Shown here: positions 62,849-64,000 of the stretch, piece after piece
Layout of the letters: each line of letters begins with the position of its first letter
Position numbering within the stretch: position 1 is the first letter of the stretch
From: Echinometra lucunter
Taxonomy: Eukaryota; Echinodermata; Echinoidea; Camarodonta; Echinometridae
Length of the DNA: 64,000 bases
NCBI GenBank assembly: GCA_029962745.1
Contig: CM057158.1
Coordinates: 14,933,173-14,997,172, forward strand
Direction of reading: 5' to 3'
Notes under the pieces: model-generated
What the model was told of the DNA's origin: nothing
What the model saw: only the letters and a program-made list of their open reading frames with translations
Databases searched by the model: none
Made by a program: the position numbers and the translations under genes

Positions 62849-64000
62849 TTTGAACGCCTTTAGTCCAAATGTTCGTTCCAAAATTCAGCCTTCTCCACAC
62901 GTATGTCGATCCAGCGAGCTAGCTGACTACGTACGTGCAACACTGAAAGTCTATTGCTAAATGACAAGGTGAACTTCTATCTCTTCGACAAACAGCTGAG
63001 AGATCGAAACCGCAGCAGACAAAAAAAAAAGCGCTAGCGGGTCATGTGCAGACTTGCCGCTTATTACGAATGGCTTCGCTGAGGGATGAAATGGTGGTTT
63101 TAATCACATAAGACCTCAGTGATCTGATCTTTCAAAGTAAAATATATAGGGCCAACTTATAAAGTGATACTTGATGAGTAGTTCTGGTTCTTTATATTAT
63201 CACCAACAGAAGTAATTTGTGCACTTTAAAGTTATTCTTACGTCCTTCCCATTTTCATAATGGAATAGGTTCATAGGGAAATCCTGTTGCGTGCTCTCGA
63301 TGGGATCATCACTGACCAATCACATGGCCCAATGGCACCTAGGGCCTTGTATATTTTTTAAGCAGCCAATCAGGAAGTAAGTCCAATTTAGAGCTAATGA
63401 ATATACATGTACAGCATATCGCAACCTGATTAATGTTTGTGCAATATTCTGAGCGGGCAATTTCGGTAACAAGCATAGGTAACAAATTTCGTTTCATGTT
63501 TGCGGGTTGCGTTATGAAATGTAAAAGTAACTTTGATGGAGTATGTTGATCACGAACACACTAATGAATTCAAATTTGGAAGCTTTGGGCTGAATTAAAC
63601 GGGTTAAAGCCGGGCTGAAGGGGCTGAAGTTCGATCGACACCAACGTTCACAATTCGTAAACAAGACGACCTTCTCGTGTCTTTCACACGAGGACTTTCT
63701 GTATTGTATGCTAATAAGCTAGCAATGACTAATATGGGTTGGATTATTCCAATGAATCGAGTAGGAGGGATGTGGGTTTGCCTTCCCAGAAAGTTCGTTC
63801 AACTGGATTTCCTCGTTCTCGTGAAAGTTTGTTGACTCTCCAGGGAATTGGAATTGGCTACGCCTCGCGTGTCGATCATGTCTGATCTTGGAAGCACTCA
63901 AACAAACCAGGGACTTTACCCTGCTAACAAAATTCATCATGAAAAACCAATTCTGCCCGGCCGAACAATTCCTTCCCTCCTTTTACACGTTATACACCAT
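62849..64000. other. Upstream region of MYLIP
   Basis: Expected to hold the MYLIP 5' UTR and promoter. No TATA box at a convincing place. CCAAT-type motifs occur near 63315 and 63365. No other gene recognised up to the window edge. Confidence 0.5.

Noticed and set aside
62849..62881. N-terminal extension of MYLIP (ERTFGLKAFK)
   Set aside because: The frame opens at TTG, not ATG; MLIFIKK aligns with the vertebrate start.

Overview
The window is eukaryotic, intron-rich, AT-rich animal DNA. Two protein-coding genes can be reconstructed exon by exon, both on the minus strand. The larger is a complete orthologue of rotatin (RTTN), an armadillo-type centriole and basal-body protein. It has 45 coding exons between 49509 (ATG) and 2550 (stop), and every splice phase agrees, giving one open frame of 2250 codons (human rotatin is about 2226 residues). 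The smaller is a complete orthologue of MYLIP/IDOL, a FERM-RING E3 ubiquitin ligase, with four coding exons between 62848 and 59782 (430 residues). Protein divergence from vertebrates, introns of about 1 kb, tRNA-derived SINEs, many small inverted-repeat transposons, long G tracts and frequent TACATGTA motifs suggest a marine invertebrate deuterostome, most likely an echinoderm. That assignment is inference.

Layout: 1-2549 is 3' flank and probable 3' UTR of RTTN, with a degenerate minisatellite made of copies of the gene's own last exon. 2550-49509 is RTTN. Its introns carry two LINE 3' ends with target-site duplications, two 408-bp TTAA-flanked MITEs, a 1.7-kb hAT-type element only 12 bp past the exon 20 donor, several GTTTCATGAA-type MITEs, SINEs and many tandem duplications. 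49510-59781 is intergenic and MYLIP 3' flank, with microsatellites, a long purine tract and two Tigger-like MITEs. 59782-62848 is MYLIP. 62849-64000 is its upstream region.

The most interesting signal is in RTTN. At four separate places (exons 9, 13, 37 and the terminal exon 45) an exon edge has been tandemly duplicated together with adjacent intron or 3' flank. Several copies keep the original reading frame, and some keep a usable-looking splice acceptor or donor. These may be decaying exon duplications, or a reservoir of alternative exon ends. The two genes have no known shared pathway, and nothing here indicates that they are functionally linked. No tRNA or rRNA gene, CRISPR array or viral gene was recognised.
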